NCBI RefSeq assembly: GCF_932276165.1
Contig: NC_064007.1
Coordinates: 320,001 to 384,000, forward strand
Source of the DNA: Plutella xylostella
Lineage: Eukaryota; Arthropoda; Insecta; Lepidoptera; Plutellidae
Direction of reading: 5' to 3'
Length of the DNA stretch: 64,000 nucleotides
Program-made: the position numbers and the translations under genes
The notes under the pieces: generated by a model
Told to the model about the DNA's origin: nothing
What the model saw: only the letters and a program-made list of their open reading frames with translations
Database searches by the model: none
In this document: in pieces, positions 21,860 through 34,500 of the stretch
Numbering within the stretch: position 1 is the first letter of the stretch
Layout: each line of letters begins with the position of its first letter

Positions 21860-24800
21860 AAAAACATTACAAATTGCCGCCAAATAAGTAAGTATGAGAG
21901 TTTGAGTAAACTCGTAATGAGGCGACGACGTAAGAAGATCGGAATGTTAAGACGATACTGGCACAAAACTTTTATTTTCACTTTTTACTTTTGAAAAATA
22001 AGTTCAAATATTTCCGTAGTTAACACGAATTATCACATAAAACATGGCTTTTTACGGTTACTTCTGGTAAAGCATATCGCTTAGTATAATAATAAGTATT
22101 TTAGAACTTACGCTTTCCTTGTAATCACAACATAAAAAGTTTATTTCGAGAAACACAAACACACACGTTCACTCACTTCACCACTTCACCGCTATCTGTC
22201 AAACTCGGAATTTAGTGATACCAGCGCAGGATTTCACTCTCGCTGCTGTATCGAAATAATATGAATAAGGTAAAATAATAAGTTGACTAAAGTATTAACT
22301 TCAACGTAACTAAGTAGGTATTTTACAGTAATTTTTTTGTTTTTAAATACATAGGTTTGTCGACAAATTTTAGCATAACTACATTGAATTAAATAGATTG
22401 GATTTAACGAAGATGTTGCCAGCACTAAGATTTTTCTCTACAATAACTTTCGCGGACTTCATCTTTGCTAGTTGAGAGGTTCACGTTACCTTTCTTAATT
22501 ATTATTAGCAATGACTAAAAATAGATTATTGTATTTAAAAATTACCGCTGCTGGCACGTATTACGATCGGATCGGAACGGATTCAATCAATCTGATAGTA
22601 TCTATCTAACTAGTTAGGCACCTACTACCCTTGTTATTCATGTAGTAGGCTGATGTACGCTTTCGCACGATGTTTTCCTTGACTGTAATAATATCGATAT
22701 CAATGGTAGGTACTTACTATACATTCGTATACTTAAAAATGTATTGTTATATTTAAAAAAATACACAGTGATGTGTATTGTCACATTGCACTTATCCACT
22801 GTCACCACTGTTAACTTATCTGTCTGTGTTAAATATTATTATTATTTATTTTCACGATGGCGACCAACGCTCATTAAGGTGTAGTGACTGTGAGCAAAAG
22901 ACATAGGTATTAGTTAGTAGTTAGGTACCTACAATAATTAAAGATGCCTAATTCCCTAACTTTACTTGTTACTACAACTACTTGAATAATAAAACAAGGG
23001 AACAGTAAACATTTTTATTGTAAATATTTTTATTGTATCTTCTTACAATCGCGATGCACTCAGTGGCTTTCTCAAAGCTTTGCTAGTGAACTCGTGATAG
23101 CACAAGTAAGTATGTAAGTCAATAGTATACTAAATTATAATTCAAAACTAAAACTATTTTCTCGATAGTAATTCTAGGGTAGGCACACATGTCGTTAGAA
23201 TTGAAGCGTCAGAGTTTATGCACGCACTATCACGAGTTCTCACAAAAATTGCGAAATCAAAGGTTAAAAGCAAGTTGTTAATTTTTCACTATGTACTTTT
23301 GGACTCAGTCGACTCTCCTCAACGCAATGAACACTACTGACTGACGATTCCTCTTTACTTGAGCTCAGTACCTACCCGGAATGACAATAAAAATGGCAAT
23401 AATATTATTATAATTTCAATCAATTAAATAAAATCGAGAGGTACAATATTATTGTTAGCTCAAACTTTTAGAAGACGATACAAAAATAACATTCATAATT
23501 AAATATTGGTCGATTTTAATAACACACACGATGACATTGAAACTAAAAAGAATCTCTAGATGGAAATGTGTAATGATATGGTGCTAAATCAACTATGGCA
23601 TCTATATCTAATGTTATTTAGTAATGATTACAATATGATCGCTACATTAATCTTTTGTATATAAGGTACCTACTAACAGTGCATGTTCTTACATATTTAT
23701 GTAAGTAAGTATATCATGACGCTTGTAATAAAGCTTTCATCGTTAGTTTAATTATATTTTTCATTTGGTTATGATTATGAATGATTAAGTAGGTAGGTGA
23801 ATGAATCACGCAATAATTAAAATGATAGATGATTATTTACTAAAAATAATACCTTAGAACAAAATATATGAATAATTTACCTATTTAAATTCCAACCTCT
23901 CGAAAATTTAATTCAAGCCCTTTTCCATCTAAATATAATATACTGTTTCTAAAGCGAACTTTCCCTTCTTGCTTTATTTCTTTTTAGACCGTTTTAGTTA
24001 TAAGAGAAAAACTTTATTTTTAAAATTTGTAAGGTGTTAGCGTAGAAGAATACTTTTAACAAACAACTAGGTATAGAATTTTATTTATTCTGATGACTAG
24101 TTCATGTTTAGCCTCTAGATTATAATAGGTTTATCTATAGAGCTTTTAACTATAAAGAATTTTAGTATAGCAAAAAGTGGATTATCTGTTTGATGTATTT
24201 TTCTAGAATCATGTTGAATAATTTAGTATATTGTAAATATATTTAATTGTTGAATAATTCCCCCATTTCAGATCAATTTATACAAAAAATAGCAACACTG
24301 TATTTATTGTTTTGTTTTTTAATAAAATGGCGGAAAAACATTTCAATTTAAAATGTTCGGCGGTATGTTTCTATAAATATACATCAAAAAGACTTGAACT
24401 CGACATTAAACTAGACATTTTATATTTTAAACAATAGAGAATTAGAAATACTATAGAAAAATACTGCATTTTGAGAAGTATAAAGAGTGAATAAGTTGCA
24501 TTCAAAGCTTTAGCATTTTTATAACATCTTCCGCCTTAGCCAACGTTTCCGGTTGGTTTTAAAAAATATGTAAGTAGGTCCAAAAATTATTAATGTCAAA
24601 GAATATACAGTTTTACATACATGTTGTACAAGTACATTACAAATTATAAGTACCTACCTATCAATCTAGGTACCAATGGACATAAAACAGTGTTTTAACC
24701 GGGAGCCCATTTCTTAAATTCCCAACTGAACACATCAGATACTCAACACCTACCTAACCCATCGCTTTCAATCATAATGTAAATAGCATTTCCTATATTA

Positions 24801-25430
24801 TTTAGTACTATCGCAATAACACATCCATTATTAGGTATATAGTAATCTGCCCAAGCGATATGTTTATTATTGTAGCACAGTGTTAATGTATCATTACTAT
24901 ATTTATGTTATGCACTCATGTACCTCTATATATTTCTCTATAATATTCAATCGTGATATCAAATCTACTCTTATCTTATACACATCTAATACATGGGTTC
25001 CGCTTCATTAACCAAAAGACCCTATCTGTACACAGTAAAGCTTTTCTTTTTCATAAAATAAAATCTAAATCGTTAAGACTAAATATTAATCACTCTAAGC
25101 TAACTGCGTGGCCTCAAAAATATTATTTCGGTGGCTTGAGCGCCATCTTGTTTGATTCTTATTAAAATGGCGGGAATCCTTTGTCGAATGCAAAAGAAGT
25201 TTAACATCACAGAATAGTTCGACCTATTTTGTTACTGCACCCGTGTTCCAATAAGTCTACATCCGTTGAGAATATTTTCCTTTGCAAGTGGACCTATAGT
25301 TTTATAATACGATAGTAAAGTATTCCGAGTTTCCCTTGTAAAAGTGCAGTAACAAATAGGCAAAAATCTCATCTCATTACATCTATATAGGCAAAGTAAG
25401 GTATGTGTACTGGTGTAGTTGTCGTGGAAT
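21860..25430. other. AT-rich intergenic region downstream of Cadps
   Basis: No coding frame or named repeat seen. It contains many TTTATT (minus-strand AATAAA) strings, for instance at 24862, any of which could serve the Cadps 3' end; the cleavage site cannot be chosen from sequence alone. Confidence 0.5.
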
Positions 25431-25443
25431 GCCGTAGAAAGCG

Positions 25444-25515
25444 CTAGAACCATGACGAGGCTCCTCCGAGCTTCGTGGACAGCTCCCCGATGCCGCGGCC
25501 GAAGATGTTGCCAAC
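25444..25515 (-). CDS. Cadps: Cadps coding exon 32 (stop codon)
   Basis: Residues 1328-1350: VGNIFGRGIGELSTKLGG then ASSWF and TAG. The Gly-rich FGRGIG tail with terminal WF is consistent with insect CAPS C-termini as I know them. The stop is at 25444-25446. Confidence 0.92.
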   Translation of the reverse strand, partial: VGNIFGRGIGELSTKLGGASSWF

Positions 25516-28500
25516 CTGAGGATGATAGATTACCCTTTAGCTCTTTTATTATGATCTCTACCTCTATATGGCTCGATGTGAGGCAGCAGTTGCAAGATCC
25601 GGAATCAAGATCTACGAAACTGATTGATAGGATGATTGAGATGATCTAAAATGGTTATTTCAACGATACCTTTAAGATTTAAGAAAGCACAAAACGCTAG
25701 TATGTACTCTCTAGAGAGTCTATTAAAGTGTAATTGTGGAAATGAAAGCCATACAGCCCGCAGGAACAGCGACCCAGACAGGTAGATAGTAGGTAGTGGC
25801 TGAATTGTGGCACTCTTTGTGAGAGGCCTTTGTTGTAGTGAACAATTTTCCAATGATGATGGTTAGTAACTAGGTACTAAATCTCTGGTGTGAATGTGAA
25901 GATGTCTCTTACCTTCCCGACGACGGCGGTGACGTTACCGACCTCGGTGAGTGACTCCAGCTTGGACTTGCCGCGCGAGCCCTCCTCCGAGCCGTCGTCG
26001 CCGCCGCTGGCAACCACACACAAACAAAAATTAAGATTTTTATAGACATAGCGGATATCCATGATCAAATTTATTCCGTGAGCAATCATGGTGATAGCAT
26101 GTGGGCATAGGTAGGCTTCAAGCAGTTCCAAAGGTTGGGTACGTCGCAGATTTATTCCTGGATGAGGCTAAACAAGATGCGAAATCTACAGACACTGGCA
26201 ATCCTTTACCACTATTACAACCCATAGTCTTCTTCTTTCGTTGTCACCGACACGCTAGAGAAAAGACTGCGTGGGTCTGGCACGTTCCAAGGTCACAGTT
26301 CCCTTCTGTTTTCTCCTTACGGCCTTGGACCTTGCCAGTGCTACAACTGCTGGAATCCCTCACCGGAGTCTTGCTGCGCCAGCATGAGGCTGCAGGCGGC
26401 CTCCACTGTGTAGTCAGCGACTGATGCTAACCAGCCTGGAAATCCTTTACCTCTCTACAGCCTATAATCTTCTTCTTGTATTTTTCTCCGACACGCCAGG
26501 TAAGAAGAAAGCGTCGGTCTGGCAAGGTCCAAGGTCACAGTGCCCTGTTATCTCTACGGCATTAGACCTTGCTAGTGCGTAGAATACTTACTTAAATCGA
26601 TGTTATATTTATTTATTTAACACAACATTCAGGGACGTGCTGAAAAACAGCGCTGTCACAAAACATAATTATATGTATCTGTTTACGGCAGCACATGCTG
26701 AGCATGGCACCTTTTGCCGAAAGTCTGTTATTATATAAATAATTATGTTTAGTAATAGTATTAGTGTTTCTTTCCGCATGTTTGAAAATGTTTCGGCAAT
26801 AAATATTTTTTCTTTCTTTCTTTCATATCTGATGCTGTCTGGCCTCACCCGGAGTCCTGCTGCGCCAGCATGAGGCTGCAGGCGGCCTCCTCCGTGTGCA
26901 TCCTCGTGGCCACGCTCTGGTACGCCTTCGAGTTCAGCTTGTCGTCGATCACGCCTTGCAGCTCGAAGTCACTGTACATTTTCTGGGAAAGAATGAGGGA
27001 AGGTTTGAATAGGTATTGAGAATTTGAGAATGAGGTGTTTTTTTCGCCTATCGAGGACATAGGTAATGTTAGTCAGCTAGTAAGGCAAAGTTTATGGCGC
27101 TGATCCGGGAATTGAAGCTCAGGGATTCGAGCAGATATAATTGATCAAAGAGCTCGCGTCTTGGATATTATTTATAACGCAATGAGGCTTTTTTACCTCC
27201 AACTGTCTCGCATGTTATAGATAATACCCAGCTTAATTTATTGGAAGTCTATACTTTTTGTGGTCTATTACTGGGTAGCCGGGAACAGAGCAAAATGGCT
27301 AGAGGCCTATGTGCAACAAGAGATGTGTGATGATGTCTCAGTTACCTTGAGCACGATAGACAGGCAGGCGACCTGCTGCGGGTGCAGCGCGGGCCGCTCC
27401 GCCAGCCACGTGTTGAGCAGGTTGATCTGGATGCCGTACCACTGCTCGAACAGCTGCAGGATCCAGAGCTCGTCCGTCACCTAAGGATGGGGATGTCATG
27501 GTTCATGAACAGTCGATTGACGCATGAACTGCTAGCCAACATAATTTTTCGAGCAACGAACGTTTTCAAGGACAACAAAGTTTGTCTATAAACTGTTTCA
27601 GAGACCCTGTCGATGAGGGGAGTCGTCGATTGGTAATGTATTGAGGGTTAAAGAAGGAGGGATCTTGTTGGGAGTCTATGAAGCTGTGGTCCTATTCAAA
27701 CCTCACACTTCAATAGTTATGTTTCACAAACTTTATATTCAAGACAAGAACAATTTGTCATGTTAACTACCTCAAAGATTATTGACTCATGTTTCTTGTC
27801 TGCTGAAGAAATGCAATCTTGAGCAATGGCCCAATTTGAACCTCACACCCCAAATCTATGGTGATGATGCCATTTTCTCTAGGTACATTATTAGGTACCA
27901 CTTTCATCGAGCCTTATTGAGAGGCAAGGATAGATCTTTCGCAACGCAGAATTCCCTATTTCAAATTCCATAAATTTTATTACTTTTAGAGTTTACCTTC
28001 GATCTAATTTGGTCCATGGAGTTTCTCATGAAGTTGACGTATCCCTGTCCGATGTCCTTGCCCGACCCGGACACGTTGGCGATGGTCAGGATCGACCCGA
28101 TGAGGCTGGAAAATACACAGTCAATAAACATACAGAACATCTTAGTTTGGCAAACGGATGGAGCAAGGAAAAGCTGTGTAATTTGAGGTTTCAATGCAGC
28201 GCTTGGATTTATATTTTTGGTAGCTCTAATTCTGTTTGGATTAGAGCCACAGTTACACTCATTGATGCTGTATTGTCATTCCAGTGAATTCTTTAAGTAC
28301 ATGAAGTATAAAAATTTAATTGGGTATCTGTTAAAGGTAAATCATCAAAAGCAACACGTACCTTCCCTCGTCGAACCTGGCGATCTTGGCTAGCGTGGCC
28401 TCGAGCACGGCCGACAGTCTTGTGGTCATGCCGGTGGCCATCGCCGTCAGGCACGTCTCTATCTGCGCGTCCATCTTCGTGTGGTACTGGAACTGAAGCA

Positions 28501-31500
28501 CCCTTTGTTATAGCAACTGGTATGCAGGAGGTCTTGACTCTAGCTACGGCTACTTCTCCAGACTACACTACAGTCTTTTATGGAAACTAAAGTTTATCTA
28601 TGCCTTTGATGTAACTAAATCTGGAAATCGATTCACCAAAAAGCACTATGTTAAACTAGTTAAATACTTGTTTAATCACTGTTACGTCTCAGGCATCTTT
28701 GCAAGGAAGCAAGTTAAGTAATTCAGTTAATTTCTGTAATAATATAGTAGGTAAGTAAATTTAATTCACACAGCAAGAAGGCATTAATACTATGGCATAG
28801 TTACGTGTTCTACTTTTATCATCATCAGCAATTGTAAACCTGCTAAGTAATATACTGCTGGGCTAAGTCTACCTCTATAGCACGACATTTTCTCCGGCCA
28901 TGTACCCGCCCCATGCCTTGACTTCTGACAACCTTTACGTCCGTGACTTGAACACATTACCAGACTACTTACAGTACAGCACAGACAGCTATAATAATGA
29001 GAAGAAAGGAAAGTAATGTCCAGAAGAAAGGCGTAAAGTTGAAGACCAAGAAGGGCATGTAGATATAGTTGGTGTAGATATCCAAGAGTTGTAGAGACAT
29101 GGCAGAAACGGAGGGAAGTGTCATGATGAAGCGGACCCTCCTAGGGATCCGGCCCTAGGCGATGATGACAAGAGTAAACGAAACCCTCACAATATCCACC
29201 CCTTCAACTGCGCACAGCTTGAGAGCCTGGTTCTTGGCGTCCAGGGCCACGTTCACCATGGCGCACGTCTCCGCCGGCAGGATGTAGTCCGTCGACATGA
29301 ACGTCACGCTCTTCTTCATCCACGACTGTTAAGAAAAAGATCAGATTACCTATTACCTCATGAACATAAAACATATAATAATGCTCCTACTTTTATTAGG
29401 TAGATGTACTTATTTGTACCTTTTTTATTTATTTATTCAAAATTTCAAACTTATAACTATCATAACAGGCTTAACCTAATGCGATTGCATGACTCATTCA
29501 AACACAAAGGTACAAAAGGTGGTCTTATGACTAAAAGTGATTTATTTCTTCCAGACAACAGTTTTAAGTATGGGAGATATGATAAAATAAGTTTCAATAT
29601 TAGGATCTCAAAGGGAATTCTAAATCCATCATAACTCTATTGGAATATTGTGGGATTTATTTATTGAATATCTGAGCTTCAACATCAGCCAGCCAACCTG
29701 GAAAGACGACTCGGTCCTCTGCAGACAGGTCTCCATCATGTCGCTGGCCATCAGCTTGAGCCGCTGCTCCAGGTGCGAGCGGAACTCGGGCTCTGGCCAG
29801 TGCAGGTCCCTGATGAAGCACTGCAGCGCGTCCAGCTTCCAGAACAACTCTTCGCTTGTTGCACACCCGTTTCTGGAGAAGGCCAATGATTTAGGGATTG
29901 GGTAATGTAAAGAGAGCAGTTGTAAGTAAGGTTTAGAAAACCTCTATATTCATCAACACACCATCACAATCCATTATGTCCCCACTGCTAGGGCTCGGGT
30001 CTGCTTTCAATCAAAGAAGGCTTCTAGGCTTAGTCAACCACGCTGGCCTAGTGTGAAAAATCGTAATGATATAACCAACTTACCCTTTAATTTCCCATCT
30101 TTCCTTTTCGAAACCCTTATGGAGAGACTGTGCTATCGACGACTCCATCAGATCCACGTATCGCACCACCAGAGGAGCGAATGTCTCCCGGAGATGCTCG
30201 TGAAACCTTCCACCTTTTGTGCACTCTGGAATCATTGACATAAATTATTTAGGAAATGCTAGTAAAAGTAAATACCATTCAGCGGCAAACATACGTACCA
30301 TCCGTACGCAAATAATCATTCAAAATTTGGAACAGTGGGAAGGAGTCCCAGGTGTCCGGGGGCTGTTCTTGGAGCACTCGGTCCATGTCGACCCCGAACA
30401 GGGCCCAGAAGATCTCAGCGTGCTCCACCAGCAACTCTGAGAACCATGCGAAGGCCTGCGGACGACCACCACGTGAGAGAAAGGTAACTATTGAAACCCC
30501 TTTGCGCTTAGCAGCAGAGCCAGTCGAAGAACGTGCGACAAAAAGATAATTTATGATAGTTATTGAAGTATTGCCACAAGTAAGTCGCAGAGTGGACTCC
30601 AGTTTTAAATTAAATAAATCAACCGATAAGTAGGTATTATTTAAGGGCATCGTTTAGTTTAATAAACAAAGAGTTAAAAGAATCAAAGGGATTTCTGAAA
30701 AGGAAGAAATTATTAACTTACCGACGAATTCAAAATATTTGCGAGTTGTATTACAATCTCTACGTTAAAACTAGCAATAAGCTGCTACAGATTCTCGCAA
30801 ACATTTTGTCAAATCTTAAACTATCATTAAAGTACATGCAACCATCATAATCCAAATCGGTTCCAGTAATAAACTAAATTAAATCAACCAAAATTAATAT
30901 CAAAACTACATTTTCTTGTGTCAACGTGGCTTATAAGCGGTGTTAAAGAGTTTTAGAAACTAATGTAGTGGTATTTGATGATGTAATGTCGAATTATATA
31001 AATAATTTTTATAATATTAATGTATAATGTGGTAGTAATTGATATAATATGTATGTATGTAGATGATATCATAATCGAAATACTTTATGTGCAAGCGTCA
31101 ATTTAACTACTGAAGCTAAATTTTGTAAACGTGTATGGTCTTGATACTACTATTCATTATGTTGTGTTTGTTGTTGATTATGTTTGTGATAAAAGTGGTA
31201 ATACTCTGAGAGTATACAGTGAACTTGCTGTACATTTAACGAACGGTGAACAAATACTTTCCATTTCAGACGGTTCATCTTAAAATCCTGCCAATTCGGT
31301 ATTTATATGTTAGGTCGGTTAAAATAAAATTTTAGAACTTCACCATAATGCCTAGAATGAAAAGTCGTTTATAACCAATCTTGCAAAGAACCCATCAACT
31401 ATTGATTGAATCGTTAAAACTCATGCAATGCTCTTTTAGAATCTTTTAGTTATCTATAAAAGACATCATCTAAGCATTTGCCAAAAGCGTGTGTCTTGAA

Positions 31501-34500
31501 CTATGAAGACTGACTTCACTCAGGTCTACTCCTGGATGGACACTGTGATCAAAACAAGTGAAGTATGGATCAAAATTAAGTGAAAAACGATTCCATAAGT
31601 GATTCAAGTAGCCGAGCAATCAATCAATCAAAATATTTTATGAGTAGTTACATTTTGTTGACCACTAGTGTCCGACTTATCCGACTTTGCGCAATAAACC
31701 TGCGGAGAAATAAAAAATAAGATAGACGAAGCATACACAGTAAAATTCTAGTTCTAAATCCACGCACAGTTGATTTCTTTATTTTGGATACTGGGGATGG
31801 TACAAACTGTATACCCCAAATTTTATTTATGTCAAGAAGTGGATTATACTGTTTAAAAGTAGCTTACATTTAATTCTAAAACATTGTTTCATATAATAAT
31901 TCTCATTTTCTGATAAAATTAATATAAGTAATTGAATTAAATACTGCAGAACAATATATCTTAACGATAGGTATGATTTTTAAGAGTATAATAATTACAA
32001 ATCTCACACTAGATAGCGACAGAAGAGTAGGGTGCTCATTATGTGAACAGAGACTGATAAAACTTTTCAGGTATAAGTAGGTAGTTATTTAAATTTTGAA
32101 ATTATAGAAGTTGATAGATTTTGTGAAAAATGTGTACAGACCCCAAAAGTTCCATCACTTTAGAAATTACAACATTGAAGATAACAAAATAGATAGATAT
32201 AGGTAAGTAATGTTAAGCAAAGGCTTTGGAGTTTAATATAGATGCAAAAGATATCTCTTATCTTATTAGAATCCATTGTGTAAAATTGTCTTTCTGGCTG
32301 TCAAAGTATACCTCAATAATTATACTCCAATTATTTGCGTAATTTGTAAAACTCTATTGGATATGGATATAGTATCAATTTATCTGAGATGTTACCTCTG
32401 CATAGTGCTCTTCATTCTGTTGCAATAAGTCAACGCACAGTTCTGCCAATCGGATAAGATCCTCCAATTTCTTCGCTGGTGTTACCATTGTATCCCCTCT
32501 TAAGTCCTCTGCAATTACCACATTTTAATAGTTATATTTCTTAAAATACATAATTATTATACTCAAATTAACATGTTTGTTCTTTCTCATTATTACCTTC
32601 TATATTAGCTTTTTGGCTCAGCTGAGTGTAGTTCAACAGCGCGGCATTCTCTAAACTCGTTTGGATCATCGATCTAACTTCCTCCGGAGCCACCGGGGTC
32701 ACCACGTCCTTCATCAAAACTCTTTCCAATAGAGACAGTGTAGCCTGAAATTGTAAATTGTGATTAGATAGGTACGTACTGGTTTAAAGGTCTTCTGAAA
32801 AGATAGTAAGTATTCAATATTTAAAATGCAGGAATAGCAGAAAGTAATCAAAGTGATAGATATCACGGCAAATGTGGTTGAAATTGAAAAGCAACATAGC
32901 AGAATGAAAATGTGCTGTGACTTCATGGCCCCATTGCATCACCTGCAAGGGAAAAAATCTCTAACGTCTTTCAAGTTTTTAAAGGCAATGAAATGGATGG
33001 AATTCCTAGTGATAATCTATGGTATTCTAATATGTGATAACGGTGTTATGAAAATATATTCAACGTAAGTTTATATAATATGCAGGGTGTTGCAAAAAGT
33101 GAAAGTAAAGTAAGCCGAAACCTCCATGTGCAGCATGTTATATCTAAGCCCTTTTACTCTTTTTGCAACTCCCTGTATATTCAACATCAATAATAGCAAG
33201 AAAAAAATGCTAATTTTCATGAAACGAACGAAGCAACTTAAATATTTCTCTGGGCTAAAATATCATCTAAGTAGACAAATCGTAATCACCTTCAGGGCTC
33301 CCTCAGGCCGTCCGAACGGGAACGCATATCGGAAGTTTGTGATCTGATGCTGCAGCAGCGCTTTCAGTCTTTCCTTGATCTCTGCGAATTTCTCCTTCTC
33401 TTGTACGGTGATGCTGCCCACTCCGTCCGGCCTGCCAGGCAACGTGGCGGTACTGTAAATCACTTGTAGCGTAGGGCTCACTCTAGTTACGGCAAGCAGG
33501 AGGTGGTCCGTCAAGCTGGCTGGGTTTTGTCTACTCTGGTTTATGATATTAGGTACGATTGGAGGGGAGGGGATGGATTTAGGAGTCATTTTTGGAAACG
33601 CGTATGTGATGTGATTGGAATTTTAGGATAAGGATAAAAGGATAGGAGGAACTGAAAAGGATCTCCAATCGACTGTATTAAGGGTGTAGACACAGGAATC
33701 CATGCCAACTTCACAGAGCCGGAGTTAGAAGTAGTTAGTCGGAAAGCACAGGGCTCACACCAAGCACATTAAAGTCAAAGTTAATAAGTAAGTAAAGGTT
33801 ACAGGTTCAGCCATCATTCGGAATTGTATACGACTAGTCAAGTAGGGTGACACTCAGTCCTTGAGAGTTTCTTGGATAGTTAGTGATCAGGCACCATCAA
33901 ACATTTAGTTTTCATGCTGGATTCAAACCATTCGACAAAAACACAGATAACTCACCTGTTGCCGTGGACGTGGCTGGCGCAGAACGCGAAGGAGTAGTGC
34001 ATGAGGGTGGGGTCCACGGTTTGCTGGCCACTCTCCGCCACATCCAGTAGATCGGAGAGGTAGCACAGATGCCTGAAGCACCCTCGGACGCCGTACCTTG
34101 CGCAGTACTCGTCTAAGACAAATACTTGGCCAGGGGAGAACCAACCCTGGAATTGTTTTCCAGGTTCTAGAATTTTGGATCACTTTAAAGAAAACAACTA
34201 TATATCCTCCGGTTGAATATAAACTTACCAAAGAACAGTAAGGATCTTGCAATCTATACTTGAGTGTAAGAGATTGTAGGGTCAAGAACATCTGATGATG
34301 GTCATACTGGCAAGGGTCTGCCTGAATATAATCTTCCATTCCATGCTTTCGTGCTTTATCGGCATCTGGAAACACACAATTAAATTTCTAGTAAGTACGT
34401 ACTTGTTTAGAAATAACTGAAACTGGAGAATGTCTTGACCTTCAATTGGCTGCCAATATTGTTTCAGATTTACACACATCATGAGAAGGCGAGCTTAGGA

